DNA from: Gemmatimonadales bacterium
GTDB lineage: Bacteria; Gemmatimonadota; Glassbacteria; GWA2-58-10
Assembly (NCBI GenBank): GCA_024278175.1
Contig: JAJRTS010000071.1
Span: 86,296-150,295, forward strand
DNA: 64,000 bases
Reading direction: 5' to 3'
Shown here one piece after another: positions 16,788 through 25,972 of this stretch. The notes under the pieces were generated by a model, which was not told the DNA's origin, did no database searches, and worked only from the letters and a program-made list of their open reading frames with translations. A program made the translations under genes and the position numbers. How positions within the stretch are numbered: position 1 is the stretch's first letter; every line of letters starts with the position of its first letter.

Positions 16788-16892
16788 GGCCGGTTGCCAG
16801 ACAGCTATGATCGGCAAGTGGCACCTCAAGAGCGAACCGACCGGTTTCGGCTACTGGGAGGTATTGCGCGGCCAGGGGGCTTACTACAACAA
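16786..16892 (+). pseudogene. internal fragment of the sulfatase gene
   Basis: Closely matches sulfatase bases 15417-15522 ([23 protein letters not shown]) with scattered substitutions. It lacks the start and the catalytic Cys region. Downstream, the frame runs through unrelated sequence to about 16998. This is duplicated debris. Confidence 0.85.
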
Positions 16893-16991
16893 CCCGCCTG
16901 ATACCATGTCTCCCGCTGCTGTTCCGGCGTTTGGAGGCGGGTTAAGGGGGCGGGTTCAAGAAACAAAAAACAAGGGTCAAGTAATTAAATA

Positions 16992-18023
16992 CTACTGAAG
17001 TCCTGTAGAAAGAACGCTGCGAACAACTCGGAAGCCTGTGAGTTCGCCCACACAGCTCGTGGATTTGGAACGGCGAGAGGCTGATCGGCAGAAGACGGCA
17101 CTATCGCCCCAACTGCCACCGCGAGTAACGCGGCTGCTGCAAGGGTTGGGTCCCTGTGGATCAGTCGCATTCTCCGAGCTGTAACTGTCTTTCCAGTCGT
17201 TGCACCACTCTTCGACATTGCCGTGCATGTCGTACAGGCCAAAAGAATTAGTTTCCTTGCCGCCAACAGCATGAGTGGTTCTGTTGCTGTTGCTGGCATA
17301 CCAACCTGCTTTGGCAAAGTCGCTCTCTTTGTCGCCTGTGTAATATTTAGTGGTGGTTCCCGCATGGCAGGCATACTCCCACTCGGCCTCTGTCGGCAGC
17401 CTGAAACCGTTCTTGCTGAAATCACACTCCCAGGTGCTAAGGTCATAACACGACTCAAGACCTTCCGCTTCGCTGAGCTTGTTGCAGAATGTAGCCGCTT
17501 CTCCCCAGCTCACCATCTCCACAGGGCGGCTGTTGTCTCCAGTATAATAAGAGGGGTTTGTCCCTGTCATAGTCTCATACTGGGCCTGAGTTACCTCTGT
17601 CCGCGCCATCTCAAAGGCGCTTACCGTCACCGTATGTATGGGTTGCTCATCGCTGTCTGCCGTACTCCCCATCCGGAACGTGCCGCCGGGGATCAGGACC
17701 AGGGTTGGCCGCCCCCAGTAGATCCGCTCCAATTCAGCGCCTCTCAGCAGTTTGAGTAAGGCTTGCAGGTCTGAAACGTCTACCTTGCCGTTCCCGGAGG
17801 TATTCACGTCGGCTATTTGCCGCTGGCGGTCTGTCAGCGGCTCGCCACCAAGCGCCTTCACAAGTGACACCAGGTCGAAAATGTCTACCTTGCCATTCTC
17901 GTCAATGTCCCCCCGGTAGGTGGAAGTAACAGCGGCAGTCGAGATTGCCTGTGAGAAAGAAAAATTGGAAACGGCGATGACTGCGAGAAGCGACAGGATA
18001 AGCAGAGGCAGAAAACGACGCAT
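16992..18023 (-). CDS. exported SUMF1-domain protein with N-terminal dockerin repeats
   Basis: 343 residues from ATG 18023, behind GGGAGG with a five-base spacer. Order: signal peptide (1-25), two dockerin/EF-hand-like calcium repeats ([21 protein letters not shown] and, with an inserted residue, [19 protein letters not shown]; about 38-95), then a SUMF1/formylglycine-generating-enzyme-like domain (about 110-335: [51 protein letters not shown]). The catalytic Cys pair of true FGE is not present in the RGGSW region, where only one Cys is seen. A structural or ligand-binding SUMF1 role is therefore likelier than sulfatase activation. The gene sits between two copies of a direct repeat and is less GC-rich than its neighbours, suggesting insertion by transfer. 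Confidence 0.8.
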   Translation of the reverse strand: MRRFLPLLILSLLAVIAVSNFSFSQAISTAAVTSTYRGDIDENGKVDIFDLVSLVKALGGEPLTDRQRQIADVNTSGNGKVDVSDLQALLKLLRGAELERIYWGRPTLVLIPGGTFRMGSTADSDEQPIHTVTVSAFEMARTEVTQAQYETMTGTNPSYYTGDNSRPVEMVSWGEAATFCNKLSEAEGLESCYDLSTWECDFSKNGFRLPTEAEWEYACHAGTTTKYYTGDKESDFAKAGWYASNSNRTTHAVGGKETNSFGLYDMHGNVEEWCNDWKDSYSSENATDPQGPNPCSSRVTRGGSWGDSAVFCRSASRRSKSTSCVGELTGFRVVRSVLSTGLQ

Positions 18024-18224
18024 GCGAACCTCCCATAATAGGTTTGGCATGGCAATCATTACCTATCGGGAAGAATACCGACTTCTACATAGATATTTAT
18101 AGATTTATCAATATGCAGTCAATAGCAAAGTTCGATATTAGCGAAAAACGTCCGTCATTTTAAGCGCATATCTCTACATGCCATCATCTTTTTTTTATTG
18201 TATTTGCACTGCGCAAGTACGGCT

Positions 18225-18451
18225 GAAGCAGAAACTTGTCTGTCTAAAGCAGAAATACGCTGTTCCAGAGGTTGACCCGGTGCCGCTGCCGGAGCAATGG
18301 AACGATTCAGGGAGACAGATACCTACTTCTCCATCAGCTCCCCGTAGGTCTCCGGCCGCCGGTTGGCAAACCGCCCCTCGTAGCGGTCCGGGCTGGTATT
18401 GATATCATAGCAGGTGTATGCACCAGGACCGGCCGTGGAGACCAGCGACCC
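18225..18451. repeat. direct repeat copy B: sulfatase tail remnant plus nitrilase tail
   Basis: Partner of 16512-16738. The left part is a decayed sulfatase C-terminus: [15 protein letters not shown] is recognisable but its stop is mutated (CAGTGA to CAATGG). The right part is the intact nitrilase-family C-terminus. With copy A it flanks the SUMF1-dockerin gene. Confidence 0.85.
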
Positions 18452-19240
18452 GTTGCGGCCGATCAGCAGGCTTTGGAACGGGTGGCAGAAGAGGAGATAC
18501 ACCCCGTTTTCATATGCCCGGGTCTGCAGCAGGCGGGTATTCCAGCCATTAAGGTCGTAGCTGCCGAAAGATGGCACCAGCAGCACCTGCGCGCCCTTGA
18601 GCGCCATGATCCGGGCCGGCTCGGGCAACTGGCGGTCGTAGCAGATCATCATGCCCACCTTGCCGAACGGGGTCTGGAACACCGGGTAGTTCTCTCCAGG
18701 AGTGTAGCACAGCGGATTGATCTCGTAGCCCTGGGCAAAATGAGTTTTGCTGTAACGGCCGATAATATCTCCGTCCGGGTCGATCAGGATCACGCTGTTG
18801 AACAGTTGCTCGCCCCTGCGTTCCAGGAATCCCAACACTAAGAATATATCAAGGCTGTAGGCCAGAGTCCGCGCCTTGGCGAGATAAGGCCCGTCCAGCG
18901 GCTCGGCTACTTCGATCAATTTCCTTACACTCTCTTCCCAGCGCCCGGTGTCCCGGTCTGCGTTGACCTCGTTGATTACATAGCCCTCCAACGCACCCTC
19001 CGGCGTAACCACCATCGCAGCACCGGTTTCCTCCACAGCTCGTTTCACCAGGCTCTCGATCCGGGTCCAGTTGGCCGCTTTGTCCCACTTTTCAGGCACC
19101 ACTGAACATGAAGCGACCCTGAGCATCGTCTTTGTCTGACCGTCGCCTGCATACTTGCCGCTGACAATTTCACCTGCAGAAGCGTCCACTGCAGCCCACA
19201 CAAGATTCAGCACCACCGTGACAACAAAAAAAAGTCGCAT
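18323..19240 (-). CDS. exported carbon-nitrogen hydrolase (nitrilase superfamily)
   Basis: 305 residues from ATG 19240, preceded by GGAGGTGAT; an in-frame ATG at 19261 is less likely. A signal peptide covers residues 1-23 (MRLFFVVTVVLNLVWAAVDASAG). The Glu-Lys-Cys triad is visible: E in VTPEGALEG, K in RYSKTHF and C in MMICYDRQLPEPAR. These enzymes cleave amide or nitrile bonds; most bacterial members are cytoplasmic, so a signal peptide is unusual. Substrate unknown; the convergent sulfatase and nearby carbohydrate enzymes hint at amidated or N-acylated sugars, which is speculative. Its 3' end is duplicated in the mosaic region at 16.5-16.8 kb. Confidence 0.85.
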   Translation of the reverse strand: MRLFFVVTVVLNLVWAAVDASAGEIVSGKYAGDGQTKTMLRVASCSVVPEKWDKAANWTRIESLVKRAVEETGAAMVVTPEGALEGYVINEVNADRDTGRWEESVRKLIEVAEPLDGPYLAKARTLAYSLDIFLVLGFLERRGEQLFNSVILIDPDGDIIGRYSKTHFAQGYEINPLCYTPGENYPVFQTPFGKVGMMICYDRQLPEPARIMALKGAQVLLVPSFGSYDLNGWNTRLLQTRAYENGVYLLFCHPFQSLLIGRNGSLVSTAGPGAYTCYDINTSPDRYEGRFANRRPETYGELMEK

Positions 19241-19318
19241 CTCATCACCTCCGAGTCGCATGCGTTACTGCAAGAAACTAACGCCGCATCCCCTCATTTT
19301 GGAATACGGCGTTAAAGC

Positions 19319-19395
<77 letters not shown>

Positions 19396-19410
19396 AGTGC
19401 CTTTGGTGTG

Positions 19411-19809
19411 TTATTGCCTTACTTTTGGCGCGAGGAAATCCGCATACTTTTTATCGGTTTCCATAACATGCGATTCGATCCATTCGGTGAGCCAGTCGCT
19501 GATCTCCAGCGCCAGTTTCGGTTTGTTATCAGAGTATTTCCGCTTGAACTCGTCAACCTTGGCCTTGAATCTCTCGTGCTCCTCCACGTGCTGCTCCAGG
19601 TCGGCGTAGCCGTACTTTGCCAGCAAATGTTCCTCGCTGGAAAAATGGAACGACGTGTAGACATGCATTTTTGTCAACGCGGAATCCAGATCGACATCCA
19701 CGTCCATCCTCAAAGCCTCGCTCAAATCGTACAGGAGTTTGAACAGTTCTTTATGCTGGTCATCAAGCGCCTCCACTCCGACGCTGAATTTTTCTGTCCA
19801 GACAGGCAC
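19411..19809 (-). CDS. bacteriohemerythrin
   Basis: 132 residues from the GTG at 19809, six bases after GGAGG; a TTG at 19815 is possible. A single-domain four-helix hemerythrin with all diiron ligands: H19 (DDQHKEL), H55 and E59 (FHFSSEEH), H74 and H78 (EQHVEEHERF), H114 and D119 (ESHVMETD). It binds O2 reversibly at a non-haem diiron site and serves in oxygen storage, delivery or sensing in microaerobic bacteria. It lies next to tRNA-Arg with no evident operon partner. Confidence 0.95.
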   Translation of the reverse strand: MPVWTEKFSVGVEALDDQHKELFKLLYDLSEALRMDVDVDLDSALTKMHVYTSFHFSSEEHLLAKYGYADLEQHVEEHERFKAKVDEFKRKYSDNKPKLALEISDWLTEWIESHVMETDKKYADFLAPKVRQ

Positions 19810-19902
19810 AGGCAACCTCCGGCCAAGGTCGTGGTGCTGTTACGGTATTAGAAGAATATTCAGGTTCGGCTTTATCTGCAAGTACTATCGATTGCTTCGT
19901 AC

Positions 19903-22116
19903 TTATAGTTTACCCGGCTGGTATTCAAAATAGTCGTATCGTTCACGGCTGCCGCCTACCCGCAGGAACCTCCGGCTGATTACAGGCCCTGATTCACCGG
20001 TCCCGCTCGCGCTGTACCGCGCAACCAGCAGATAACCGCCGGGAGTGCCGGGCAATTCCAGCGTAACAGGCAAGATCTGTTTGCCCCAGGCCGGAATCTC
20101 GATATCCCGCTCAATCGTCCACAGCTCAGTGCCGCTGCTGTCGAGCAGGCTCAAGCTGACCTCTCCGGTAGCGATTTGCGCCAGATCGTTCACGCCAATC
20201 AGGTCTAAATCCAGCCGGCCGCCAAGCTCGTGGGCCGGTAATCCCCGGATATAGCGTGTATCGGCCAGGTCGATAAAGACGGCTGAGGGAGAGAAGCAGT
20301 GACGGAACCAGTCAAGGGTCTGTGTGCCGTTCAATTCAGAGACTGGATTGGTGAACCAGTCGCCGGTAAAACCGAGATCATCGGTCAGGTAGCAGAATGC
20401 GAGGACTCCGGCCAGGGACCGTTCACAGCGCAGCCATTCGGTTTGTAACTGGAGCCAGTAAGCCTGGAACGCCCGCCGCTGGGCCACGGTCGAACCGTCG
20501 GGGAAATAATGCTCGTAGACCTTGCGGGTCAACAGTGCCGGGGTCCCGTCGCGCCACAGCCAGACCCAGCCGTATTCATTCACCAGTTGGGCCGCGTTAC
20601 TGGTCAGGACCTGTTTGTTACGCTCGGGCCAGTAATCGAGCTTGCCCAACGGGTACGGAGGGTCGCCGGGATTATCGGCAAACCCCGTGCTGTGGCCCCA
20701 CATCACGTACGGGTGCGGCTCATCCATCTCGTCCTGACCCATGTGCTCGGCGGTCATATAGCCCGCATCCCAGACTCTGGTGGGATCGAGCTCTTTCAGT
20801 TCGGGGATCAGCCGGTTGCCCACGTAGTCGTCCCAGTTCTCGTTGATCGCGTCCCAGATCACGATACTCGGGTGGTTGCCGTCGGCCCAGACCCAGTCCG
20901 TGTATTCGCTCCTGATCTGTTCGTCCCAGCCGTGGCTCTGCCAGTAGAGCCATTCGTTCTGGAGCAGAAGCCCCGCGCTGTCGGCAATCTCATACCAGAA
21001 CGAGGGAGCGACTCCCACGCAGATCCGCATCGCGTTCCAGTGCAGTGATTGCGGAATTTCCGCCAGCAGCCGCCGCACCCAGTCCCGGTCCCAGGGCAGC
21101 GCTCCGCAGGTGGGGTCCTCGAAAAAACGGTGCAGGGTGATATTTGTCCCGCGCAGCATGATTCTTTTGCCGTTGAGCCGGAAATGACGGCCGTCGTGGT
21201 CAAAATCACGCATTCCAAACGTACGGGTCACCCGGTCGCTGAGCGAGCCATCGCCGGAGAGCAGACTGACTTCCGCTTCGTAGAGGAACGGCTTTGCGGG
21301 GCTCCACAGTTCAGGATTCTGGAGCGGGATGGTCAATTCCAGCCGGGTGCGGTTATCCCGTTTGACAGCCTGGCGGACAGCGGCGGGAGCAACGACAACA
21401 CGGCCGCCGTTTTTCTCTCTGAGCACAACCTCTACCCGGCACGTATCCCACATCGGATCGCCGTATTTGATCTGTGCGGGCAGGAACGAGCGGATATCGA
21501 GTTTCAACTTCAGTTCAGCGCGCTTTGCCGATGGCAGCAGCAGCAGACGGTCGGCCCTGAAAGAGCCGGTAAACGACACCTCGACTTCATCCCAGATTCC
21601 CGGCCAGTAGGTGACTTTCTCCTTGTCGGTGCTGCCGGCGGCCTGTGACGGCAGCCACTTGCGGTCACCGACCCTGACCAGCAGTTCGTTCTGTGCTCCG
21701 TAACGCACGGCATCGCCAAGTGGGAACTCCACAGGCGTGTAAGCCGCCATGGAACCGCCCAGGTGCCGCCCGTTGAGGTAAACATCGGTTACATACTTAC
21801 TTTTGAGGATAGTGACCACGCCGGCGGTGCCCTCGGCCCCGGCCGGGACCGTAAACCGGCGGCGGTACCAGTTGTAGCGCGGCTGGTAGCTGCCGTCGTA
21901 ATAGGCCTCGTACTGCTCGATCCGTGGTTCGGCCAGAAATATCAGGCCCGGCACCGGGATCTTCCGGCTGAAAACCGGCGGCGGGAACGCGTCGACACTC
22001 TGCTCAAACTCCCAGACACCGGAGAGCGGAACAACCAACCGATCGTTTAGCGGCGCCGCGCCCAAGCTGGATGAGATCAGCAGCGCGGTCAACGACAGAA
22101 CTTTCAAATGGCGCAC
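19903..22116 (-). CDS. exported glycoside hydrolase family 2 protein
   Basis: 737 residues with a signal peptide (about 1-19, ending LGAAP) from a GTG start behind GGAGGT. Domain order is that of GH2: sugar-binding jelly roll (about 30-195, WYRRRFTVP, YLNGRHLGG, YTPVEF), immunoglobulin-like domain (about 205-310), TIM barrel (about 310-600) and a beta C-terminal domain. Acid/base Glu lies in IVIWDAINENWDD (about 426) and the nucleophile in QLVNEYGWVWLW (about 513). Family activities include beta-galactosidase, beta-mannosidase and beta-glucuronidase; the specificity cannot be read here. Divergently placed from a heparinase-like gene, suggesting a shared polysaccharide substrate. Confidence 0.85.
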   Translation of the reverse strand: MRHLKVLSLTALLISSSLGAAPLNDRLVVPLSGVWEFEQSVDAFPPPVFSRKIPVPGLIFLAEPRIEQYEAYYDGSYQPRYNWYRRRFTVPAGAEGTAGVVTILKSKYVTDVYLNGRHLGGSMAAYTPVEFPLGDAVRYGAQNELLVRVGDRKWLPSQAAGSTDKEKVTYWPGIWDEVEVSFTGSFRADRLLLLPSAKRAELKLKLDIRSFLPAQIKYGDPMWDTCRVEVVLREKNGGRVVVAPAAVRQAVKRDNRTRLELTIPLQNPELWSPAKPFLYEAEVSLLSGDGSLSDRVTRTFGMRDFDHDGRHFRLNGKRIMLRGTNITLHRFFEDPTCGALPWDRDWVRRLLAEIPQSLHWNAMRICVGVAPSFWYEIADSAGLLLQNEWLYWQSHGWDEQIRSEYTDWVWADGNHPSIVIWDAINENWDDYVGNRLIPELKELDPTRVWDAGYMTAEHMGQDEMDEPHPYVMWGHSTGFADNPGDPPYPLGKLDYWPERNKQVLTSNAAQLVNEYGWVWLWRDGTPALLTRKVYEHYFPDGSTVAQRRAFQAYWLQLQTEWLRCERSLAGVLAFCYLTDDLGFTGDWFTNPVSELNGTQTLDWFRHCFSPSAVFIDLADTRYIRGLPAHELGGRLDLDLIGVNDLAQIATGEVSLSLLDSSGTELWTIERDIEIPAWGKQILPVTLELPGTPGGYLLVARYSASGTGESGPVISRRFLRVGGSRERYDYFEYQPGKL

Positions 22117-22384
22117 GGGACCTCCGTCAAAGCAGTTGTTTTTTGGCCGACAGCAGAATTTCGTATGTATGCTGTTCAGGCGAACCGCCGCTCAGGCACT
22201 TACATGTTCGAATGAAATGCCAATATAAGTATCCGCGTAAAACTGTCAAACATGGGGCGGAAGAATGGGCTGGTTGCGGGTTGTTCGATACCGGCGGGCA
22301 TATTAGATTGCAACGGGGCCGCTGACCAACGGTCGCCCTGCCCGCCGGTTCCGAAATCGTTAAGCTTAAACAAGGATGGCAGCG

Positions 22385-24346
22385 ATGTCTTTGCCGCTGA
22401 AAAGCACTTGCGCAGCTCTCGCTTTAATTTTCCTCTGTTTTTCGCTGACCTTTGCCGCCGGGAGCGCCAGCCGCCCAGACATGTCAGCCCTGTTTCCCGA
22501 AGAAGTTCTCGCGGAAACACTTCCCGCGCCCGGTGAGTGGATGCCATTTCCGCGCTACGGCGAGCGATCATTCTGGCTGGGCTTGCCGGAAGCCGCGCGA
22601 AAAGCGCAGGTCCAGCGAGCGGAATCCAACATCGGCCAGCCCTGGCCCGAACTGCCGGCCACCCTGTACCTGGAGTTCGCCACGGTCGGGAACCGCTCAA
22701 ATTACGAGGCCCCCTATTTCGAGCGCAGAAAGCGGCTGGCCGACCTTGTACTGGCCGAGTGCATGGAGGGCCGGGGCAGATTTACGGATGAAATAGTCAA
22801 CGGCCTGTGGCTGATCATGGAAGAGACAAGCTGGGTCATCCCGGCTCATGCCGGCATGCAGAAAGCGGGAGTCGGGCTCCCCGATATTACCGAACCGGTC
22901 GTCGACCTGTTCAGCGCCGAAACAGCCGCCCTGGTGGCCTGGACAGTGTATCTGCTGGGCGACGAACTGAGCAAGGTTTCACCGCTGATCACCAGCCGCT
23001 GCCGGATGGAAGTAGAGCAGCGGGTGCTGACTCCCTGCCTGGAGCGCGATGACTTCTGGTGGATGGGTTTTGGTACGGACCACATCAACAACTGGAACCC
23101 GTGGGTCAATTCGAACTGGCTGGCCAGCCTGCTGCTGATGGAAAACGACCCGCGGCGACGGGTGGCGGCGGTGGCTAAAATCCTGCGCAGCCTCGACAGG
23201 TTTATCGGCAGCTATCACGATGACGGCGGCTGCGACGAGGGCCCCTCCTACTGGGGCCGGGCCGGGGCCAGCCTGTTCGATTGCCTGGAGTGGCTCTACA
23301 GCGCCAGCGGCGGCAGGATCGACGTATACAGCTATCCGTTGATCGCCAACATGGGCCGCTATATTTACCGCGCCAATATCGATGGACCTTGGTTTATCAA
23401 TTTCGCCGACGCCTCGGCCAAGGTGGGGATCAACTACGAACTGGTCTGGCGCTACGGAAAGAGGATCGGTGATTCGCTGATGGAGGGTTTCGGTGCGTGG
23501 GCCGCTAACAGCGCCCTGGAGCGGAATCCCGCGCCGCGAGGCTACCTCGGCCGCCGGCTGTGGACACTGGTCAATTTGCGGGAGCTGAGCGCGGCCGAAG
23601 GGCGTCAGCCCCACGTGCGCGATGTGTGGCTGGACGGAATCCAGGTGATGGCCGCCCGCTCAGAGCAGGGCAGCGCGGAGGGGTTTTACCTGGCGGCCAA
23701 GGGTGGGCACAACAATGAAAGCCACAACCATAACGATGTCGGCAACTTTATCGTCTACTTCAACGGGCAGCCGGTGCTGGTGGATGCCGGGGTGGGAGTC
23801 TATACGGCCAAAACATTCAGCAGTTCACGCTACGAGATCTGGACCATGCAGTCCGCCTACCATAACCTGCCCACCGTTAACGGCGCGATGCAGCAACCGG
23901 GCCGTGAATTTGCCGCCGGCGATATCCGCTACAACGCGGATGACAATACGGCCAGCCTGAGTCTTGAACTGGCCGGAGCCTACCCCGCCGATGCGGGTAT
24001 CGAAAGCTGGCGGCGCACTCTGGCGCTGCAACGCGGCAAGGAAGTCAGGATCGAGGACGATTTTGCTCTTGCGAAGCGCGATGGAGAGCTGATGATGAGC
24101 CTGATAACCCCCTGCAGGGTCTACCCTGGTGATGCCGGTGTTATCTTGCTGGAAGGAGATAACGAAGGTGAGTCTTTTTCAGTCGGAGTCCGTTATGCTA
24201 AAAAGCTCAGGCTTGAGGTTGAAACGATAGAACTGGATGATAGCAGGCTCCGTGCATCCTGGGGCGATAAGCTCTACCGGATAACGCTCCACGCCGGGCC
24301 CGATTCTCCTCAAAAAGACAAATGGACTATCAGGGTGACGCCCTGA
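22385..24346 (+). CDS. exported heparinase II/III-family protein
   Basis: 653 residues from ATG 22385 (AAGGA eight bases upstream; the ATG at 22376 is too close to it). Signal peptide about 1-24. An alpha-toroid covers about 60-370 (DDFWWMGFGTDHINNWNPWVN, GGCDEGPSYWGRAG), followed by the beta-sandwich with the family hallmark GGHNNESHNHNDVGNF (about 440-455) and QPVLVDAGVGVY. These lyases split uronic-acid-containing polysaccharides by beta-elimination. The toroid Tyr and His residues needed for catalysis appear present (GPSYW, HNHND). Substrate may be a sulfated glycosaminoglycan-like or alginate-like polymer given the sulfatase nearby. Confidence 0.85.
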   Translation: MSLPLKSTCAALALIFLCFSLTFAAGSASRPDMSALFPEEVLAETLPAPGEWMPFPRYGERSFWLGLPEAARKAQVQRAESNIGQPWPELPATLYLEFATVGNRSNYEAPYFERRKRLADLVLAECMEGRGRFTDEIVNGLWLIMEETSWVIPAHAGMQKAGVGLPDITEPVVDLFSAETAALVAWTVYLLGDELSKVSPLITSRCRMEVEQRVLTPCLERDDFWWMGFGTDHINNWNPWVNSNWLASLLLMENDPRRRVAAVAKILRSLDRFIGSYHDDGGCDEGPSYWGRAGASLFDCLEWLYSASGGRIDVYSYPLIANMGRYIYRANIDGPWFINFADASAKVGINYELVWRYGKRIGDSLMEGFGAWAANSALERNPAPRGYLGRRLWTLVNLRELSAAEGRQPHVRDVWLDGIQVMAARSEQGSAEGFYLAAKGGHNNESHNHNDVGNFIVYFNGQPVLVDAGVGVYTAKTFSSSRYEIWTMQSAYHNLPTVNGAMQQPGREFAAGDIRYNADDNTASLSLELAGAYPADAGIESWRRTLALQRGKEVRIEDDFALAKRDGELMMSLITPCRVYPGDAGVILLEGDNEGESFSVGVRYAKKLRLEVETIELDDSRLRASWGDKLYRITLHAGPDSPQKDKWTIRVTP

Positions 24347-24376
24347 GTTATTAACGATTATCGCCTGATAAAGTGC

Positions 24377-24571
24377 TCAATGTTCCCACGGCTTGAAGCC
24401 GGTGATGTCCACGATATCCAGATAGTCGATAATTTGCGCCATAACCTCGCGCACATCATTAACTTGCAACTGCGAGTGCGGGTAATATTCCGCATATTCC
24501 TTCAGGGAATCCGTTACACTTGTTATCAACTTTTGCGTTAAGATTTTTTTTTCAACGGTTATACTCTCCAC
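24377..24571 (-). CDS. small conserved-looking protein, function unknown
   Basis: About 64 residues. An AAGGAG directly abuts an ATG (24577) and lies six bases from an in-frame GTG (24571), so the GTG is the better-spaced start. The product (VESITVEKKILTQKLIT, then VNDVREVMAQIIDYLDIVDI and a C-terminal FKPWEH) looks alpha-helical and soluble, without cysteines. No family recognised. It is convergent with the heparinase-like gene 30 bases away and preceded by an AT-rich gap. Confidence rests on the ribosome site and protein-like composition. Confidence 0.5.
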   Translation of the reverse strand: MESITVEKKILTQKLITSVTDSLKEYAEYYPHSQLQVNDVREVMAQIIDYLDIVDITGFKPWEH

Positions 24572-24610
24572 ATTCATCTCCTTTCCATGGCCTTCAATCC
24601 GGCCCGGCAA

Positions 24611-25133
24611 AACACAAAAAATGAACCAGATGGATTAATTTCTCTTTTTTCTTCACTTGATTTTCTACAGCGCAACCACAGACAGTAATTATTCATATCG
24701 TTTACATTCTTCGTCCTTCATACTCGCACATAATGAGTTACCTTGTTATTTGCAATATACATTCTCCGCGTGCGCATGGCAATAAATAAACAGAACTTTT
24801 TATTTATGTTGACAGTTTAATTAGCTGAAAACGGAGAATAACGCAACGCATTATTTCTTTTCTACACTGGGCTACTGATATTTGTTTCATTTTCCGGTTG
24901 CGGGAGTTGATCAGCGGTGGACAAAATCGTGGAGCGCATTGCGCGGTCAGGATTTTGGACACAACAGCGGCTCTGACAGTGTGGGCGATCTAAATGAAAA
25001 AGCGCAGGAAAGTGGGCATGCCTCGCCCCTACGAGGGGAGGAACGGCCCTTCGAATGATAATCAAGCAGACAATTGTTTCGAGAACCACTATAGAGCATC
25101 CGAAAAGGCGGAAGCAGGAACGGGCGTACAGGT
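24611..25133. other. intergenic region, AT-rich in its first half
   Basis: About 520 bp without a supported gene. Bases 24640-24880 are clearly richer in A/T than the surroundings and include TTGACA at 24811 without a good -10 partner. The second half holds GC-rich fragments (CCCCTACGAGGGG near 25030) resembling degenerate intergenic hairpins. No riboswitch or RNA gene recognised. Confidence 0.4.
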
Positions 25134-25160
25134 AAAAAAACGGCGGGCCGAGGCCCGCCG
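25134..25160 (-). terminator. intrinsic terminator of the suf operon
   Basis: Perfect stem CGGCGGGCC / GGCCCGCCG with a two-base loop (25141-25160), followed on the minus strand by seven T (25134-25140), 40 bases after the last suf-cluster stop. Confidence 0.85.
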
Positions 25161-25199
25161 TTTCTTATCGTACTCACCACCCCACCCCACCCATATTTA

Positions 25200-25514
25200 T
25201 CAGAGGTAGCCCAGGGATTCCAGTATCTCACGCCCTTCCCCGGTGATCATCTCCGGGTTCCACGGTGGGTCGAACGTCCATTCCAGTTCCACGTCTTCAA
25301 TCCCATCCACCAGCTTCGCCGCCTCGATCACCTTGTGCTCGATCAGCGGCGCCGTGGGGCAGCCCATCGAGGTCAGGGTCATCAGAATAAACGCCGTGTC
25401 GCCTCGGACCGAGATATCGTAGATCAGCCCCAGGTTAACCACGTCGATTTCGAATTCAGGGTCCTCCACTGTTTTGAGGAACTCCCGGATTTTATCAGGA
25501 TCGGCCTTGCTCAT
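25200..25514 (-). CDS. sufT: MIP18/DUF59-family Fe-S assembly protein (SufT-like)
   Basis: 104 residues from ATG 25514, overlapping the sufU end by 20 bases; an in-frame start at 25550 is possible. A single DUF59 domain: DPEFEIDVVNLGLIYDI and LTSMGCPTAPLIEHKV with the conserved Cys, then WTFDPPWNPEMIT. SufT-like proteins help mature Fe-S proteins or deliver clusters made by SUF. It is last in the sufBDCSUT cluster, a common position, just before a strong terminator. Confidence 0.85.
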   Translation of the reverse strand: MSKADPDKIREFLKTVEDPEFEIDVVNLGLIYDISVRGDTAFILMTLTSMGCPTAPLIEHKVIEAAKLVDGIEDVELEWTFDPPWNPEMITGEGREILESLGYL

Positions 25515-25968
25515 GGATCGTTTCCGTTTGATAGTTTCCGTTTCCGCCATCCAGCGCGTCTTTGAGCGCCATCCAGGCCAGCAGGGCGCATTTGATCCGC
25601 ACCGGGAACTTGCTCACTCCCTGCAACGCTTCCACATCGCCCAGTTCTTCGTCCGGCTCGGCGCCGCGCATCATCTCCCGCACCCGCTCAACCAGCGCCA
25701 GCGCCTGCCGGCGGTCAAGGCCCTGCACCGCCTCGGTCATCATCGAGGCCGAAGCCTGGCTGATACTGCACCCGTGCCCGGCGAAACATATTTTTTCTAT
25801 CCACCCGCCCTTGCTGTCGAGTTGCACGGACAGCAGAAGCTCATCGCCACAGAGCGGGTTCTCGTGTTTGACACAGTTGCCCGCGCTCGCTTCCTGCTCA
25901 CTGCAATTGTTGCGCGGGCTACGGTAATGGTCCAGGATTATCTCCTGGTAAAGCTCGTTGAACTCCAC
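25495..25968 (-). CDS. sufU: SufU, zinc-dependent sulfur acceptor
   Basis: 157 residues from GTG 25968, which lies behind GGGAG overlapping the sufS stop; the longer frame from 26028 would sit inside sufS. Starts VEFNELYQEIILDHYRSPRN. The three IscU-fold cysteines are present (NPLCGDE, GHGCSISQASASMM, IKCALLAW) with the SufU-type insertion (VREMMRGAEPDEEL). SufU accepts persulfide from SufS by a zinc-dependent thiol swap and passes sulfur to SufBCD. Confidence 0.93.
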   Translation of the reverse strand: MEFNELYQEIILDHYRSPRNNCSEQEASAGNCVKHENPLCGDELLLSVQLDSKGGWIEKICFAGHGCSISQASASMMTEAVQGLDRRQALALVERVREMMRGAEPDEELGDVEALQGVSKFPVRIKCALLAWMALKDALDGGNGNYQTETIHEQGRS

Positions 25969-25972
25969 CTGG

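Noticed and set aside
16807..16998. A 63-codon plus-strand frame with sulfatase-like sequence
   Set aside because: It is a duplicated internal fragment of the sulfatase gene continuing into unrelated sequence, not a gene.
16992..18023. True formylglycine-generating enzyme for the adjacent sulfatase
   Set aside because: The SUMF1 domain lacks the catalytic Cys pair and carries dockerin repeats, so the function is not supported.
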